A stretch of DNA of 64,000 nucleotides. It comes from Isoptericola halotolerans (GTDB lineage: Bacteria; Actinomycetota; Actinomycetes; Actinomycetales; Cellulomonadaceae). Location: assembly GCF_003003075.1 (NCBI RefSeq), contig NZ_PVTX01000001.1:372001-436000 (forward strand), written 5' to 3'. The notes below the pieces were generated by a model that saw only the letters and a list, made by a program, of their open reading frames with translations, was not told the origin of the DNA and searched no databases. Positions within the stretch are counted from its first letter, which is position 1. The number at the start of each line of letters is the position of its first letter. The translations under genes were made by a program, and so were the position numbers. Positions 63,441 through 64,000 of this stretch are shown in pieces.

Positions 63441-64000
63441 TCAGCGCCACCAGGTCGCCAGACGGGCCAGCCCCTCCGCTCCGACGGGCTCGGCCGCAAG
63501 CAGCGGCACCTCGCAGCCGGGCACGTCGGGCAGCGCGGACCGCAGGGTGGCCAGGTGCGCCGACTCCGCCGCGTGGCGCGCGGCGAGCAGCTCGCCGGCG
63601 TCGGCGGGCGAGCGCTTGTTGACCACGAGCCCGCCCACGTCCACCCCGAGCCGGTCGAGCTGCCCCACGAGCTCGACCGTCTCCAGCACGGGCAGCCGCT
63701 CCGCGGCCAGGACGACGACGAACGTGCAGGCGTCGTGGTCCGTCAGCACGTCCCTCAGGTGCGCGAACCGCTCCCGCCGCCGGGTCAGCACGGAGCGGAT
63801 CTCGGCCTCGCGCCGTGCGGTCGCCTCGCCCCGGCCGCCCAGCATCTGGGCGGCGGCTCCGAGCCGGTCGGACCGGTCCCGGCGGCGCAGCAGGCCGTCC
63901 GTCCAGGCCCCCATGGTCTCCGGCAGGGACAGCAGCCGGGCGGTGTGCCCCGAGGGCGCGGTGTCCAGGACCACGAGGTCGTAGTCGGCCGTGCCCGTCT
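63441..64000 (-). CDS. ArsA/GET3-related ATPase, C-terminal part (5' end outside window)
   Basis: About 186 residues visible, open to the window edge. DYDLVVLDTAPSGHTARLLSLPETM is the ArsA/Get3 switch II region; later LPVLETVELVGQLDRLGVDVGGLVVNKRSP matches the A-loop region of the family. Actinobacteria carry paired ArsA-like ATPases near whiB genes, function unclear; the Walker A and any partner lie beyond base 64000. No arsenite-binding cysteine triad is visible in this part. Confidence 0.85.
   Translation of the reverse strand, partial: TGTADYDLVVLDTAPSGHTARLLSLPETMGAWTDGLLRRRDRSDRLGAAAQMLGGRGEATARREAEIRSVLTRRRERFAHLRDVLTDHDACTFVVVLAAERLPVLETVELVGQLDRLGVDVGGLVVNKRSPADAGELLAARHAAESAHLATLRSALPDVPGCEVPLLAAEPVGAEGLARLATWWR

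Overview
The window is 64 kb of very GC-rich chromosome from an actinobacterium, most likely of the Micrococcales (Cellulomonas/Cellulosimicrobium/Isoptericola-like). The evidence is a mycothiol synthase gene (mshD), bldC, DUF3073 and DUF3618 genes, a monomeric NADP-isocitrate dehydrogenase, an actinobacterial Tad-type pilus locus with a DUF4244 pilin, an Rpf-type muralytic enzyme, and many genes whose start codon lies 6-7 nt after a TANNNT -10 box (leaderless transcripts). No phage, insertion sequence, integrase, CRISPR array or cas gene was seen. This looks like core and lineage-specific chromosome, not an island.

Layout. 1-14.6 kb: purine synthesis (purL cut by the window edge, purF, purM), interrupted by dps, monomeric icd, an RNase II-family gene, an SCP2-like gene, a GAF-ANTAR RNA-binding regulator and a large secreted nuclease with chitin-binding modules. 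14.6-22.7 kb: DUF3073, bldC with a long leader and a CRP-type site, a holin-like/DUF3618 pair, a tRNA Glu-Asp-Phe cluster, a metallopeptidase, an M15 peptidase, a mechanosensitive channel, a GDPD, tRNA-Lys and a cysteine-less HesB-like protein. 22.7-32.6 kb: a small molybdopterin oxidoreductase operon, DUF1206, an M50 peptidase, a DEAD-box helicase, msrB, a tyrosine phosphatase, two marR genes, an aldo/keto reductase and a drug exporter. 32.6-35.6 kb: a non-coding locus with two converging arms of 20-bp-phased repeats around a long inverted repeat, a sugar transporter, an unrecognised gene, and a strongly folded putative RNA ahead of a phosphate-transport (DUF47-pit) operon.

37.2-45.0 kb: a coupled mshD-ppk-mutT1 operon, acs with a repeat-rich control region, and a HAD phosphatase. 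45.0-49.9 kb: a two-component system whose kinase carries an extra C-terminal extracytoplasmic domain, a PAP2 phosphatase, and an arsR-mfs operon with four 13-bp-phased sites over its promoter. 50.0-54.4 kb: a tightly coupled Tad/Flp pilus operon whose last frame lacks a stop where one is expected. 54.4-64 kb: a CitE-like lyase, an MrfA-like helicase, an LPQTG surface protein, an Rpf/SH3 protein, an M18 aminopeptidase, a GH19 chitinase, an alpha/beta hydrolase and the 3' part of an ArsA-like ATPase.

Common themes are translational coupling by 4-bp ATGA/GTGA overlaps, leaderless starts, long perfect GC hairpins between convergent genes, and many functions for redox and envelope protection (Dps, MsrB, mycothiol, MutT1, polyphosphate) alongside secreted polymer degradation (chitinase, nuclease). 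The best candidates for something undescribed are the repeat locus at 32.69-33.07 kb, the structured RNA at 35.41-35.53 kb and the 13-bp operator array at 47.94-47.99 kb.
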